64,000 nucleotides of DNA. Origin: Planctomycetaceae bacterium. GTDB lineage: Bacteria > Planctomycetota > Planctomycetia > Pirellulales > Pirellulaceae. The stretch is from assembly GCA_020638975.1 (NCBI GenBank), contig JACKHN010000004.1, positions 62,001 to 126,000 on the forward strand, written 5' to 3'. Made by a program: the position numbers and the translations under genes. The notes under the pieces are model-generated. The model had not been told where the DNA came from. It did no database searches and saw only the letters and a program-made list of their open reading frames with translations. The stretch's first letter is position 1; each line of letters opens with the position of its first letter. Of this stretch, positions 35,663-44,947 are shown in pieces.

Positions 35663-36828
35663 ATCAACTAAATCACCGATACGTCGCGGCGTTGTCTTTC
35701 CTGCTCGCATGCACTGCCAACCGTCTCCAGGCTGAAGGTTTGCCGCTCGCGGCTCCGGATGCCGTTGGATTCGCAAGTGGCCAACTCTCGCAGATCGACG
35801 CGGTTGTTGCCGAAGGCCTTCGCGATGGCGAAATGGCGGGCTGTGTTGTTTGCGTTGGGCGGCGCGGGAAAATTGCTTATCTCAAGCCCTATGGGCATCG
35901 CCAAGTTGAGCCGACGAAGATCGATATGACGGTCGAGACGGTGTTTGACATGGCGTCCATCACCAAGCCGGTTGCCACCGCCACCAGCGTCATGCTGCTT
36001 GTCGAACGAGGCACGATCAAATTGACCGACCGAGTTGCCGAACACATTCCCGAGTTCGCTCAGCATGGCAAAGACGCTGTCACGATTGAGGATCTGTTGT
36101 TGCACCAAAGCGGTTTAACTCCAGACAACGCTCTCGCAGACTATCTTGACGGACCTGCCAAGGCGATCGAGAACGTCAACGCTCTTTCGCTTCGAGAGCA
36201 ACCCAAGACAAAGTTCATGTACTCGGATGTCGGTTTCATTGTTTTGGCGGAGTTGATACGAAAGAAGACAGGTCAGGACGTTCATCAATTTTCACAGGAG
36301 AACCTCTTTCGTCCGCTCGGGCTGAACGAGACCGGATACGTGCCGAGACAGGAGTTGCGAGAGCGAGCAGCCGCGACCGAACAACGTGATGGCCATTGGA
36401 TGGTCGGTGAAGTTCACGACCCACGAGCCTATCACCTGGGTGGCGTCGCGGGCCACGCAGGGCTCTTCTCGACTGCTCGAGATCTCGCAGTGTTTGCTCA
36501 GATGTTATTGAATCGCGGAGAATTCGGCGGAAAACGAGTTCTTGCTGCCGAGACGCTTGATGTGATGACGGCGGGACACCCTGTTTCGAGTGGGATACGC
36601 GGACTCGGCTGGGACAAGCAAACCGGCTACTCGTCGAACAAAGGTGATGGATTTTCGGATCGTGCGTTTGGGCACGGAGGCTTCACGGGCACGACATTCT
36701 GGGTCGACCCCGAACTCGACTTGTTTGTGATCTTCCTAAGCAACCGCTTACACCCCGATGGCAAGGGCACGGTTAACAAGTTGGCCGGAAGAATCGGGAC
36801 GATAGCAGCAGAGGCAATTGAGCGATAA
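35659..36828 (+). CDS. Secreted serine beta-lactamase-like hydrolase (class C/EstB type)
   Basis: 389 residues from a GTG overlapping the previous stop by 4 bp. A signal peptide (LSFLLACTANRLQA) is followed by the penicillin-binding fold: SITK with S100 as nucleophile, Y188 in MYSDVGF as the second motif, and HGGFTGTTFW as the KTG-like third motif. Relatives are esterases, D-aminopeptidases and class C beta-lactamases; with no wall-related neighbours, an esterase on secreted substrates (partner of the upstream esterase) is a reasonable but unproved guess. Confidence 0.85.
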   Translation: MNQLNHRYVAALSFLLACTANRLQAEGLPLAAPDAVGFASGQLSQIDAVVAEGLRDGEMAGCVVCVGRRGKIAYLKPYGHRQVEPTKIDMTVETVFDMASITKPVATATSVMLLVERGTIKLTDRVAEHIPEFAQHGKDAVTIEDLLLHQSGLTPDNALADYLDGPAKAIENVNALSLREQPKTKFMYSDVGFIVLAELIRKKTGQDVHQFSQENLFRPLGLNETGYVPRQELRERAAATEQRDGHWMVGEVHDPRAYHLGGVAGHAGLFSTARDLAVFAQMLLNRGEFGGKRVLAAETLDVMTAGHPVSSGIRGLGWDKQTGYSSNKGDGFSDRAFGHGGFTGTTFWVDPELDLFVIFLSNRLHPDGKGTVNKLAGRIGTIAAEAIER

Positions 36829-36838
36829 GGCTTCGGAC

Positions 36839-38893
36839 TTAGCGGGCTTCGCGGCTGGACGCCAATGCCCACCAAATGTATTCCAGGGCCGTGCGATCTG
36901 CCCCATCCTTTGTCTTCGCAAGAACTTCCGCCACGGCCCTTTGTTCGCTTACCGTAGGTGCACGGTGCAGCGTGGCAAAGAACATGTGCTGAATCTTTTG
37001 GTCGATGCTCAAGTTGCTTTCGAGAATGTTGTTGCCGTAGACCGTCGACTTGCTCAAATGACTGGCCTGTGTCGCGACGGCAGCCAACAACTTATCTACT
37101 TCGGTAAGCTCTAGTGGAACGGTGCCAGGAACGGTGGTTGCTTTGATCACCGCCGATGTCGCACCTCCCGAGGATTGCTTGAGGACGCTTGCGTATGCCT
37201 GCTGAGCGATTTGCAATCGCTTCAACACAGGTTCCGACAGATCTCTTGGCGGTGGGAAACAGTTGAATGCGAGCGAAGCTCCGATCTGGTTGTAGGTCGC
37301 AACGTCACCTTCGGACAAGGCAAAAGGCTCGCTCAAGACGATCCATCGAATCAATGCTCGAACGTCATAATCATGTGCAGCGAATTGGCCGCCGAGTTTG
37401 GCGAGGAGTTCTGGATGCGACGGTGGGTTGTGCGGCCCCATGTTGTCCGCAGGGATCGTGAAGCCAACACCAAACAACTCGGCCCAAAACCGATTTGCCA
37501 TCGCCTGGCGGAACTGCTCAGAACGCGTCACCATTCTCGCGAGCAGATCGCGACGGTTCAACTTTTCGACGCTTGGCGTTCGCGGGATCGCCGTACCATC
37601 AACAAACACAGGGAAGGCGGCTTTGACGAGACCATTGGGAAGCGTGTAATAGACTTCACCGTCGGTATGTTCGGCATCCGCATCTGCGACCCGAGAATGA
37701 TCACGATTACGTTCGACTCTCAATTGCCGAAAGAAAGAGTTCAACTCCCAAAACTGCTGTTGTTCGTTTCCACTCCAAGTTCCGTCAACATGACACTGTG
37801 AACATTCGAGAGCCAGCCCCATGAATGTGCGGCTGACATGGGCAGTCGCCTGGGCATAAACTCCTTCCTGGTCTGCATGAGCGGCGAGGAAGTTTGTTGC
37901 TCCGTTGTAGTCCGCGTCGCCAATCGTGCCGCTGCCGGTGGCAGTCAGCAATTCGTAAGTCGTCTCGTCAAAGGACTGCCCTTGTCCGAAGGCTCGCCGC
38001 AGGTACTGCTCTAATCCTTGCCGGTTCGCTCGCTTGTCGTTCGACGCGAGGAGGATGTCACTCCACGTGCGGCTCCAATGTGCTGCGAACTCCTCGATAT
38101 ACGTGTCTCCATCGAGCAACGTGTCAACGAGTTCAACTCGCTTCTGTGGCGAACGCCGATCAATGAACGAGGACAATTCTTGTGCGTTTGGCTCGCGACC
38201 AATCAGCTTCCGATGTACGCGCCGACACCACTCGTCGTCCGCAATCGGTTGCGTCGGAGTTATGTCAACGCTCTCCCAGTGTTTGCGGATCAACTCATTG
38301 ATCGACAGGACGATTTGATTGTCGGCAAGCGGTGCAGGTCGCTCGTCGGGAATACTAACTTCCGCGACGAGGTCTCGATTGTCAGAGGAAGGCATCGTTT
38401 CGACGACTTGCGAATCCTTGGGCGCAGCGGCCAGTTCCATCGCTGGCCCCTGGAGTTCGGCGGGCGGTGTAGGCAACTTGCTGGCCACGGCTTCCGCAGT
38501 TAAATTCGGAGCGGCGGGTGATGGTTGGGGCTGACCTTCCGGTGCGACGATTTGATGCGAGCGTTGAATTCGCAACTCGGTAGCGTCCCAAACGATCCAC
38601 ACGATGGCACCGCCGATCCCGATGATGGACAGCGATGCAACGAGGGCAAGCCAGGGCGATGCTTCACGATGTCCCCTTCCCACTGGCTTAGGGCGACGGA
38701 CCTTAATTGGCGCCGAAGGCTCTGGGGTCGGACTCGATATCCTGCCCTCTGTCCGAGGTGCATCGGCCATCACCTTGCTGCCGCTGCCTTCCCATGCTCG
38801 TAGAATGCGCGCAGTCAAGTTGGGAGGCGATTGGCCCCCGAGTACCTCGTCGAGGCAGGCATCGATGATCGGGTCGTTTGTCTCGTCGTTCAT
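36839..38893 (-). CDS. DUF1549/DUF1553 protein with an N-terminal anti-sigma-like region and one membrane helix
   Basis: 684 residues from ATG 38893, which overlaps the stop of the upstream sigma gene (ATGA). The first ~80 residues (DPIIDACLDEVLGGQSPPNL, TARILRAWEG) resemble the cytoplasmic part of planctomycete anti-sigma proteins. A membrane helix (~80-102, WLALVASLSIIGIGGAIVWI) follows, then a long outside part: DUF1549 (WCRRVHRKLIGREPNAQELSS), a CxxCH-like CSQCHVDGTW, and DUF1553 (ANRFWAELFGVGF, AHDYDVRALIRWIVLSEPF). DUF1549/1553 proteins are large secreted planctomycete proteins of unknown role. The organisation suggests that an outside domain signals to the sigma factor. Confidence 0.85.
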   Translation of the reverse strand: MNDETNDPIIDACLDEVLGGQSPPNLTARILRAWEGSGSKVMADAPRTEGRISSPTPEPSAPIKVRRPKPVGRGHREASPWLALVASLSIIGIGGAIVWIVWDATELRIQRSHQIVAPEGQPQPSPAAPNLTAEAVASKLPTPPAELQGPAMELAAAPKDSQVVETMPSSDNRDLVAEVSIPDERPAPLADNQIVLSINELIRKHWESVDITPTQPIADDEWCRRVHRKLIGREPNAQELSSFIDRRSPQKRVELVDTLLDGDTYIEEFAAHWSRTWSDILLASNDKRANRQGLEQYLRRAFGQGQSFDETTYELLTATGSGTIGDADYNGATNFLAAHADQEGVYAQATAHVSRTFMGLALECSQCHVDGTWSGNEQQQFWELNSFFRQLRVERNRDHSRVADADAEHTDGEVYYTLPNGLVKAAFPVFVDGTAIPRTPSVEKLNRRDLLARMVTRSEQFRQAMANRFWAELFGVGFTIPADNMGPHNPPSHPELLAKLGGQFAAHDYDVRALIRWIVLSEPFALSEGDVATYNQIGASLAFNCFPPPRDLSEPVLKRLQIAQQAYASVLKQSSGGATSAVIKATTVPGTVPLELTEVDKLLAAVATQASHLSKSTVYGNNILESNLSIDQKIQHMFFATLHRAPTVSEQRAVAEVLAKTKDGADRTALEYIWWALASSREAR

Positions 38894-39411
38894 TGCAGTT
38901 TGCTTTCGATGCATTCGCGTAACGTCTTCTTTGCACGCTGCATCAAGTTTTTTGCCCCGTGTTCGCTCATCTCCAGCCTTGACGCAATCGCATCTCGTGA
39001 CGCACGATCACGGAATCGCAACTCCAACGCGAGTCTGGCTCGATCACTGAGAACCATGAGGCAACGCCGTAGTGCATCAAGTAACTCTTCTCCATTATCA
39101 CTACCGGCCCAATCGTCCCATTGCTGATTCAATTCGTCGATGTTCTCGACGGTTGTCACTTTCTTTGCACGACGCTGATACGACACCAATGCGTTAAAAG
39201 CCGTGCGCCGCAAATAGGTAGCTGTCGCTGCAGCGTTGTAGTTCTCGAAGGGTCGCTGTAGTACTGCCAGAAATGTCTCTTGGGTCAAATCCTCCGCCAA
39301 GTTCGGCTCGCAGCCGAGCGCACGCAAATACCGCCAGACACCAGCCTGGTGGTCCTCGATCAGGCGAACCGGATCGAAGGCGGTCGGATCGGGCGTTGAA
39401 GCCGCTTTCAT
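38890..39411 (-). CDS. ECF-type RNA polymerase sigma factor
   Basis: 173 residues: sigma region 2 (HQAGVWRYLRALGCEPNLAE, DLTQETFLAVLQRPFENY, ATYLRRTAFNALVSYQRRA) and region 4 (LELRFRDRASRDAIASRLEM, SEHGAKNLMQRAKKTLRECI). It lacks region 3, as expected for ECF sigmas. The stop overlaps the start of the membrane-anchored DUF1549 protein by 4 bp, so the two are probably made at a fixed ratio, the second acting as anti-sigma. The regulon is unknown. ATG at 39411; upstream sequence contains a terminator of the preceding operon. Confidence 0.9.
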   Translation of the reverse strand: MKAASTPDPTAFDPVRLIEDHQAGVWRYLRALGCEPNLAEDLTQETFLAVLQRPFENYNAAATATYLRRTAFNALVSYQRRAKKVTTVENIDELNQQWDDWAGSDNGEELLDALRRCLMVLSDRARLALELRFRDRASRDAIASRLEMSEHGAKNLMQRAKKTLRECIESKLQ

Positions 39412-39495
39412 AACTGTGGTTTTAACGCAGTGAACGGATAAAAGTACTCAGGAAAACCTAGAATAGTCGCTTTCTGAGAGACGAGCGGCAGCGCA

Positions 39496-39531
39496 TAAAA
39501 ACGGGCCGAGTGTGGAGGACTCGGCCCGTTG
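39496..39531 (-). terminator. Rho-independent terminator of the DUF1549-DUF1501 operon
   Basis: An 11-bp perfect stem (ACGGGCCGAGT, arms 39501-39511 and 39519-39529) is followed on the minus strand by TTTTATG. It lies 50 bp past the DUF1501 stop and before the ECF gene. Confidence 0.85.
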
Positions 39532-39580
39532 ATCAAGCTTCACTAATTGGCAAACTTCTTTACTGGCCCGTGAGGCTCGA

Positions 39581-40852
39581 CTAGGCAAACAACTCCTTGA
39601 TGATCTTACCCGAATTAGCAATCTTCATCGGTCGACCGCTCTTGCTTGTGAAGGTTGTCTCGAGTGAAATGCCGAGCGACTTGCAGACACTGGCCATAAC
39701 GTCTTGCGATGTGTAAGGCTCGGTGTCAACTCGCGTGCCATCTTCATTCGTTTTGCCTACCGCGATGCCTCCATTCATTCCGGCCCCACCGACCACCACG
39801 CTCCAGGATCGTGCCCAGTGGTCACGTCCAGTATTCCCGTTGATGCGCGGCGTGCGGCTGAACTCACCCATCCACATAACCGCGGTGTCTTCGATCAAAC
39901 CTCGCTGTTCAAGATCCTCAAACAATGCACTCATGGCACGGTCCAGGACCGGCAAGCGTTGATTGGACAGCGTGTTAAAGATGTCGTTGTGCATATCCCA
40001 GCCGCCGAGATCGACTTCGACAAAGGGAACTCCGGCTTCGACCAGACGGCGTGCCATGAGGCAGCCCTTGCCGAAGTTGTCCATGCCGTACCGCTCTTGG
40101 ACTTCTTGTGGCTCTTCACTCACACGGAAGGCTTTCATCTGCTCGCTGGTCATCAGTGCAAGCGTCTTCTTGAGGATGTTCTGATGATCCTCGGCAGCTT
40201 GACCGCGATTCTGGCTGACGAAACCCTTCTCGACCAAGTCGAGAGCTGCCATGCGTTGCATCAAACGCCGCTCATCCATTCCCATCTGCAGGTTGCGAAT
40301 CTGACCGTTGCTATTCACGGCAAACGGTGCCCACGCCATGCCGAGAAATCCTGGGCCTTCGCTGCCGCCGCCGACGGTCACGAAGGGAGGAATCTCCAGT
40401 TCCGGACGTTGATCGATCGTCTCGTGTGCGATCACCGCACCATAGCTCGGATGCTCGACGTTCGGATTTGGCACGTAGCCGGTGTGCATGTAGTAACGGC
40501 CACGACCATGATCGGCTTCTCGGGTGCTCATCGAGCGAATAATCGCCGCGTTGTGCATTTGCTTCGCCATCATCGGCATGTGTTCGCTGATCTGTTCGTT
40601 GCCGCTGGTGCTGATCGGCCTGAACTCTCCACCGGTGTTGGTGCCCGGCTTGAGATCCCAGATATCCATCGTCGATGGACCACCGCTCATCCAAAGCATG
40701 ATCGCGGACTTGCGTTTTCGCTTGAGCTCTTGAGCGTGGGTGTGGAGCGTGTGTCCCATCGTCAACGCCGGTATCGCCATAGCCGAAGCGCCGGCCAAAT
40801 GGTTCATAAAGTGACGGCGGCTCATTCCTTGTGGCGTGGCAAAACTTTTCAT
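39581..40852 (-). CDS. DUF1501 secreted protein with twin-arginine signal
   Basis: 423 residues. The N-terminus MSRRHFMNHLAGASAMAIPA has a Tat-like SRRHF motif and hydrophobic stretch, so export in folded form is likely. The rest is DUF1501 (sulfatase/phosphatase-superfamily-like fold): KSAIMLWMSGGPSTMDIWDL, GRYYMHTGYVPN, MWMGEFSRTPRINGN, GRDHWARSWSVVVGG. In planctomycetes DUF1501 genes almost always lie beside DUF1549/1553 genes, as here (40941-42689); their joint function is unknown, perhaps a metal-dependent hydrolase plus cytochrome-like partner. Part of a two-gene operon with an 88-bp gap. Confidence 0.9.
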   Translation of the reverse strand: MKSFATPQGMSRRHFMNHLAGASAMAIPALTMGHTLHTHAQELKRKRKSAIMLWMSGGPSTMDIWDLKPGTNTGGEFRPISTSGNEQISEHMPMMAKQMHNAAIIRSMSTREADHGRGRYYMHTGYVPNPNVEHPSYGAVIAHETIDQRPELEIPPFVTVGGGSEGPGFLGMAWAPFAVNSNGQIRNLQMGMDERRLMQRMAALDLVEKGFVSQNRGQAAEDHQNILKKTLALMTSEQMKAFRVSEEPQEVQERYGMDNFGKGCLMARRLVEAGVPFVEVDLGGWDMHNDIFNTLSNQRLPVLDRAMSALFEDLEQRGLIEDTAVMWMGEFSRTPRINGNTGRDHWARSWSVVVGGAGMNGGIAVGKTNEDGTRVDTEPYTSQDVMASVCKSLGISLETTFTSKSGRPMKIANSGKIIKELFA

Positions 40853-40940
40853 TCCTGGTCTCCCGTGTTTATAGTTGCCGCAGATGCGACAGAGGTGTTC
40901 CGGTTCGCTCGGTAAAGTGCTCGTCTGGTCAATCGCGTCT

Positions 40941-42689
40941 TTAGTGGTTAATGATAAACTCGTTGCTGTTCAAGACTGCCCACCAAACATCTTGCAGTGC
41001 AGCGAGCGTCGCCGCGCCGGGATCGACCCGCTTCTTGTCTCGCCCGCTCGACGCTCGGGCGATGAACAATTGGTTGGCAATTGCGATTTCGTCCTTGGTG
41101 GGTCGACGTGCCAAGCCAGCCTGGAAGAGGTAATCGATCGCCTGAGCCGGCTTCATATTGCTGTTTGCAAGCTCCCATAGGAAACTGCCGTTCTTGTCGT
41201 CCGTGGCGTTTCGTATCAATTCGCCATTGAACATCATTAAAGCTTGCGGGATTGTGCCGTTAAAGGTAGTCGACTCGCCGCCATCATCGGTTCCAAAAGC
41301 CATCACGAACTGGCTGAGCCATTCCGACTTGCTTCGCTCTTGTTGTTCGTAGCTACCTCCAGTTTCGGCGGCACGAGTCGCAACGAGCAAGGACTCATAA
41401 AGCTCTTCGGCTTGCATCTGTCGCAGGTAGAAATGAGTGAACTTGGGTGTCTCGCCGAGCAGCGGGTCGTCCTTTTCGTTCGCCTTCGTAACGCGGCTCG
41501 AAAGCGAGTAAGCTTCGCTGAGCGTGATCCAGCGAATCAATTCCTTCAGGTTGTAGCTGTGCTCGCGAACTTGTTGGCCAAGATACGCAAGTAATTCAGG
41601 GTGGCTCGCTGGATTGTGTGGCCCCATGTCATCGATAGGCTTCGTGAATCCGTAGCCGAAAAAGTGCGCCCAGTAGCGATTTGCAACACACATGTCCAAG
41701 TATTCAGACTGCTGTATCAACTCACCCAGTTTGTCGCGGCGATTCACTTCGCTGACGTAACCACTCTTCCCAATTTCGGTGTCGTCGATGAATACCGGGT
41801 AAGCAGCCTTCAAGAGTCCGTTACGAAGTTCATAATAGATCTCAGCGGTCTCAGGCGTTCCACCTTCCCCACCAAAATCTTGATCAACCAGTTCCGCACC
41901 TTGGACATCGCGTGTTCCGGGCACGAACTGACGGAGAGCGCGAGTCTGTCGGAAAAATGCGTTAAACTCCCAGAACTTCTGCTGTTTCCACTCGTTGAAC
42001 GGATGGTTATGGCACTGGGTGCATTGCACCTGGAGACCGAGGAAAATCTTCGCAACATCCGCTGTGGCTTGCGTGCCCTTCTCCTCGTTTACTTTCATGG
42101 TGAGGAAGTTGACAGCCCCGTTGAAATTTTCGGCACCGGGACGATTCGATCCCGTTGCGGTGACCAGTTCATCCACCATGTCATTGTAGGGCTTGTTGCG
42201 GGCGAAGCAGTCGCGAAGGTACTTCTGCATACCCTCGCGATTCGTCAAGCTGTTACGTTCGGTACCCCCGGCGCGACCGATCAACACAGTCGTCCAGATC
42301 GTTGTCCAGTTTCGTGCGTATTCTTCGGTATACTTGTCGTCAAACAGTAGCTTGCCAACGAGATCGGCCTTCTTCGTTGCAGATCGACTCTTGGTAAACT
42401 CTTGAAGCTCTGTGACGGAAGGAATTCGACCAATTATGTCGAGGTGTACGCGACGGCACCACTCGCTTTCCGTGGCCTCTTGCGACGGTTTAAGCTCATA
42501 CGCGTCCCAGGCTGCAGCGATCTGTTCGTTGATCTTTGCGACTTGGGGAATACCGTAGTCGTTCGCTCCACGCGGAGCGCTCTGCACTGCCGCAGGTGTA
42601 ATTGCGAGCAGTATGGCCACCACAGCGAATAGATGTGACGAAAATCTTACAGACACGGTTCGAGTCCTCTCTGATGAACGATTGGGCAT
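40941..42689 (-). CDS. DUF1549/DUF1553 secreted protein (partner of DUF1501)
   Basis: 582 residues. Signal peptide (LFAVVAILLAITPAAVQSA). DUF1549 region: SEWCRRVHLDIIGRIPSV, RNWTTIWTTVLIG, then the heme-like VQCTQCHNHPFNEW, which shows one CxxCH motif; relatives use it for a c-type heme or metal site. DUF1553 follows with ANRYWAHFFGYGFTKPIDD, HSYNLKELIRWITLSEAYSL and a terminal region ending EFIINH. It is a close paralogue of 36839-38893 but without the anti-sigma-like part. First gene of the operon with DUF1501. ATG at 42689. Confidence 0.9.
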   Translation of the reverse strand: MPNRSSERTRTVSVRFSSHLFAVVAILLAITPAAVQSAPRGANDYGIPQVAKINEQIAAAWDAYELKPSQEATESEWCRRVHLDIIGRIPSVTELQEFTKSRSATKKADLVGKLLFDDKYTEEYARNWTTIWTTVLIGRAGGTERNSLTNREGMQKYLRDCFARNKPYNDMVDELVTATGSNRPGAENFNGAVNFLTMKVNEEKGTQATADVAKIFLGLQVQCTQCHNHPFNEWKQQKFWEFNAFFRQTRALRQFVPGTRDVQGAELVDQDFGGEGGTPETAEIYYELRNGLLKAAYPVFIDDTEIGKSGYVSEVNRRDKLGELIQQSEYLDMCVANRYWAHFFGYGFTKPIDDMGPHNPASHPELLAYLGQQVREHSYNLKELIRWITLSEAYSLSSRVTKANEKDDPLLGETPKFTHFYLRQMQAEELYESLLVATRAAETGGSYEQQERSKSEWLSQFVMAFGTDDGGESTTFNGTIPQALMMFNGELIRNATDDKNGSFLWELANSNMKPAQAIDYLFQAGLARRPTKDEIAIANQLFIARASSGRDKKRVDPGAATLAALQDVWWAVLNSNEFIINH

Positions 42690-43438
42690 CTGGAATAGAG
42701 AACGAAGGCCGAAGGGAAAAGTACTCGGTTCGTTGCAAGAAACTTCAGATTATTACTATCGTACTGGTCCCGCTGGGTGAGTCAATCACTTCTTGGCAGG
42801 ACTTAACTCGTTTTGAGGACACGTCTAACGCGATTAAGGTGGGAAGTTTAAGAAAAAAACTGCGTTACGTCGTCGCGATGAAAAAGACTTAGCCAAAGAA
42901 GTGTATTGTTTTGCAACAATCGTGGCAAAGTGGTGTAGCGAAAAACAACGGGCGAGTTGGGAGAAGTGTCTCCCAACTCGCCCAATTAGCAGCCTAAACT
43001 GCCATGACTTTGAACCACAAACAACCGCCTTCTCCGTTCCGATTGCCTCATCTCTGAGTCTCCTCAAAATGTTCCAAGTTCTGAGGAGATAGTTGTTTAT
43101 GGCCTCCGTCCTGTTACCTCTTCTTTGGTTCCGACCCCGCGGGTTGGACGCTCTTCTCTGTTCCGGCCCCGCGTGCACGAAGCACTATGATTGCGAATTC
43201 GTTTCCAAAGACGGTATGGTCTACCAGCAATCGCCGTGCCGAAAGAATTACGGCCTCTATCGGATTTTGCTGGCTGTGAGTACATGCGTTGGGGCTGAGC
43301 GAGTGGCGGCAAGGGCTTCGGTGGAAGGTCCATTTGCCCCTGGTCTACCTTAGAACCAGAACTGGAGGCTCTCAGAACAGGACGCTCTTCGCCTCCTGCC
43401 CCCCAAAAAAATCGACTGAATTGCCGACGTCTGCAATG
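42690..43438. other. Gene-poor 750-bp stretch with strong hairpins
   Basis: No supported gene: frames on both strands look like noise. It holds the upstream region of the DUF1549 gene, a strong hairpin at 42950-42983, and an 8-bp stem (TCTCCTCA/TGAGGAGA) near 43055-43090. The 3' part follows nhaA. A minus-strand non-coding RNA or a long nhaA 3' UTR is possible. Confidence 0.4.
42943..42983 (-). terminator. Strong minus-strand terminator-like hairpin
   Basis: A perfect 15-bp stem (GGGCGAGTTGGGAGA at 42950-42964 with its complement at 42969-42983) and a 4-nt loop are followed on the minus strand by GTTGTTTTTCG. It lies 455 bp downstream of the nhaA stop. Confidence 0.7.
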
Positions 43439-44947
43439 CTACACGCCAGTAGCTGAGGTCGCGATCACGTTGGTATCCTCGTCATCAACGCCAGGTTCCG
43501 AGACTTCCATGGAATCATCCGGTCCCAAGGGGCGTACGCCCAGCGCCTTCGCAACGATAAACGCGACCACGGCACCAAAGAAGCTCAACAACGCGCCCAT
43601 CTTCACCGAATCCTGAACTGGTCCTGGATCTTTAAATGCTGCCGTCGAGACAAACAAAGCAACAGTAAACCCAATCGATGCGATCGTGCCCAGTGTGACG
43701 ATGTGCCGATAGCCCATTCCCTTAGGGATTTCGAGCTTGAAGACCTTTTCTGCGATCCAAGTCAACAGCGTAATGCCGAGCGGCTTACCGACCAGAAGTC
43801 CAATCACCACCAGCCAAGTACCAAGTCCAATTGAGCTGAGTACGACGCCGGCATTCGCCAAACCAAACACCCCCAAGATCAATTCGACGGGATTCTTCCA
43901 CCAGTGCTCAAATTCGTTGAGCGTGTCGTGACGGTTCAATTCCTCGCGAGCAAAGATGCCAAGGTCGGTATGCGAGTGTGGCAACAGCGGAATGATCGGA
44001 ACGAGACCCAAGGCGGCGTGGATTCCACACAAGTCGAACGAGATCCAACTGAGAACTCCCGGAATTAGTAAATAGGGCCAGAAGCTCTGCACTCGCATTT
44101 TCTGGAACGCATAAGCGAGCCCCATTGCGACGAGCGTAATGAGCAACCACTGTAACTCGAGCGGCTTGCTCGGATAGGCAACCGCCAGGATCACCAAGCC
44201 CGCGGCATCATCGGCAATCGCCAGCAACAGCAGAAACGCGATGGCGGGATGGCCGTTACCGAAAATCAAGCGAGCCACAAGATAGCTGAAGGCAATATCG
44301 GTGGCACACGGTATCGCCCAGCCAGAAGCAAGCGATCGAACGCCTTCGGCGTTCGGCGTGTTGAAGAGCATGACTCCCAACATATACAGTCCCGCCGGCC
44401 CAACGACTCCGCCCAGCGTCGCCAGCAGCGGAGTGGCAGCTTTGCGTGGATTCGACAAGGCACCACCCGGCAGCAGCGACTCCCAAACTTCTTTGGCGGC
44501 AATCGCAAAGAACAACGCCATCAAGATGTCGTTAATCAAAAAGTGGACCGTAATACCATGTCGTTCTATCGTGCCATCAGAAGCAGGCATCGGGCGGTTG
44601 ACTAGCTTGTCGTAGATATTCGCGAAGAAGCCCATCGGGGCAGCCGGATCTGCGTGGGTGACGTCGGCATGCGAGTCAGCTTCGTCAGCGTGGGCATCAT
44701 GCCCCTCCGCCGCGTCGACACCACCGGCATCGTGAGGTGTCTCGTGGTGCTCGCCACCAATCAGCGGATGATGGACAAAGTTGCTGTAGGTTCCGTGATG
44801 TGTAACCTGTCCGGCGTCGTTGCGAATATCCGGGTCCAAATTCGCCCAGATCAAGGCCCCGAGAGCACCCGCGATCAGGAATATTGAATTCTCGAAGAGG
44901 AATCGAATTGGGCGTGGTGTTTTGCTCTTCTTGGCGTCGTGTGACAT
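43439..44947 (-). CDS. nhaA: Na+/H+ antiporter NhaA with a long His/Asp-rich loop
   Basis: About 502 residues from ATG 44947; the frame extends to 44998 but those residues are not family-like. NhaA hallmarks: FLFENSIFLIAGALGALIWAN, AIPCATDIAFSYLVARLIF and AIADDAAGLVILAVA, the last with the adjacent Asp pair used for ion binding. Antiports 2 H+ for Na+ at the cytoplasmic membrane, active at high pH. Longer than E. coli NhaA (388) because of an ~70-residue insertion between helices 1 and 2 containing about eleven His and many Asp (HHETPHDAGG, EGHDAHADEADSHAD), expected outside the membrane. Downstream of pepA on the same strand (228-bp gap). Confidence 0.9.
   Translation of the reverse strand: MSHDAKKSKTPRPIRFLFENSIFLIAGALGALIWANLDPDIRNDAGQVTHHGTYSNFVHHPLIGGEHHETPHDAGGVDAAEGHDAHADEADSHADVTHADPAAPMGFFANIYDKLVNRPMPASDGTIERHGITVHFLINDILMALFFAIAAKEVWESLLPGGALSNPRKAATPLLATLGGVVGPAGLYMLGVMLFNTPNAEGVRSLASGWAIPCATDIAFSYLVARLIFGNGHPAIAFLLLLAIADDAAGLVILAVAYPSKPLELQWLLITLVAMGLAYAFQKMRVQSFWPYLLIPGVLSWISFDLCGIHAALGLVPIIPLLPHSHTDLGIFAREELNRHDTLNEFEHWWKNPVELILGVFGLANAGVVLSSIGLGTWLVVIGLLVGKPLGITLLTWIAEKVFKLEIPKGMGYRHIVTLGTIASIGFTVALFVSTAAFKDPGPVQDSVKMGALLSFFGAVVAFIVAKALGVRPLGPDDSMEVSEPGVDDEDTNVIATSATGV

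Noticed and set aside
32684..36828. Classic MoxR-DUF58-vWA operon
   Set aside because: The genes after moxR are a secreted esterase and a beta-lactamase-fold hydrolase, with no DUF58 or vWA domain.
39704..40915. 403-residue open frame antisense to the DUF1501 gene
   Set aside because: It mirrors a well-supported gene on the other strand, is rich in His/Arg from reverse-complement codon bias, and has no family motif.
42834..43353. Small proteins in the nhaA/DUF1549 gap (114, 78 and 86 residues)
   Set aside because: They overlap a terminator hairpin or each other and show no family features.
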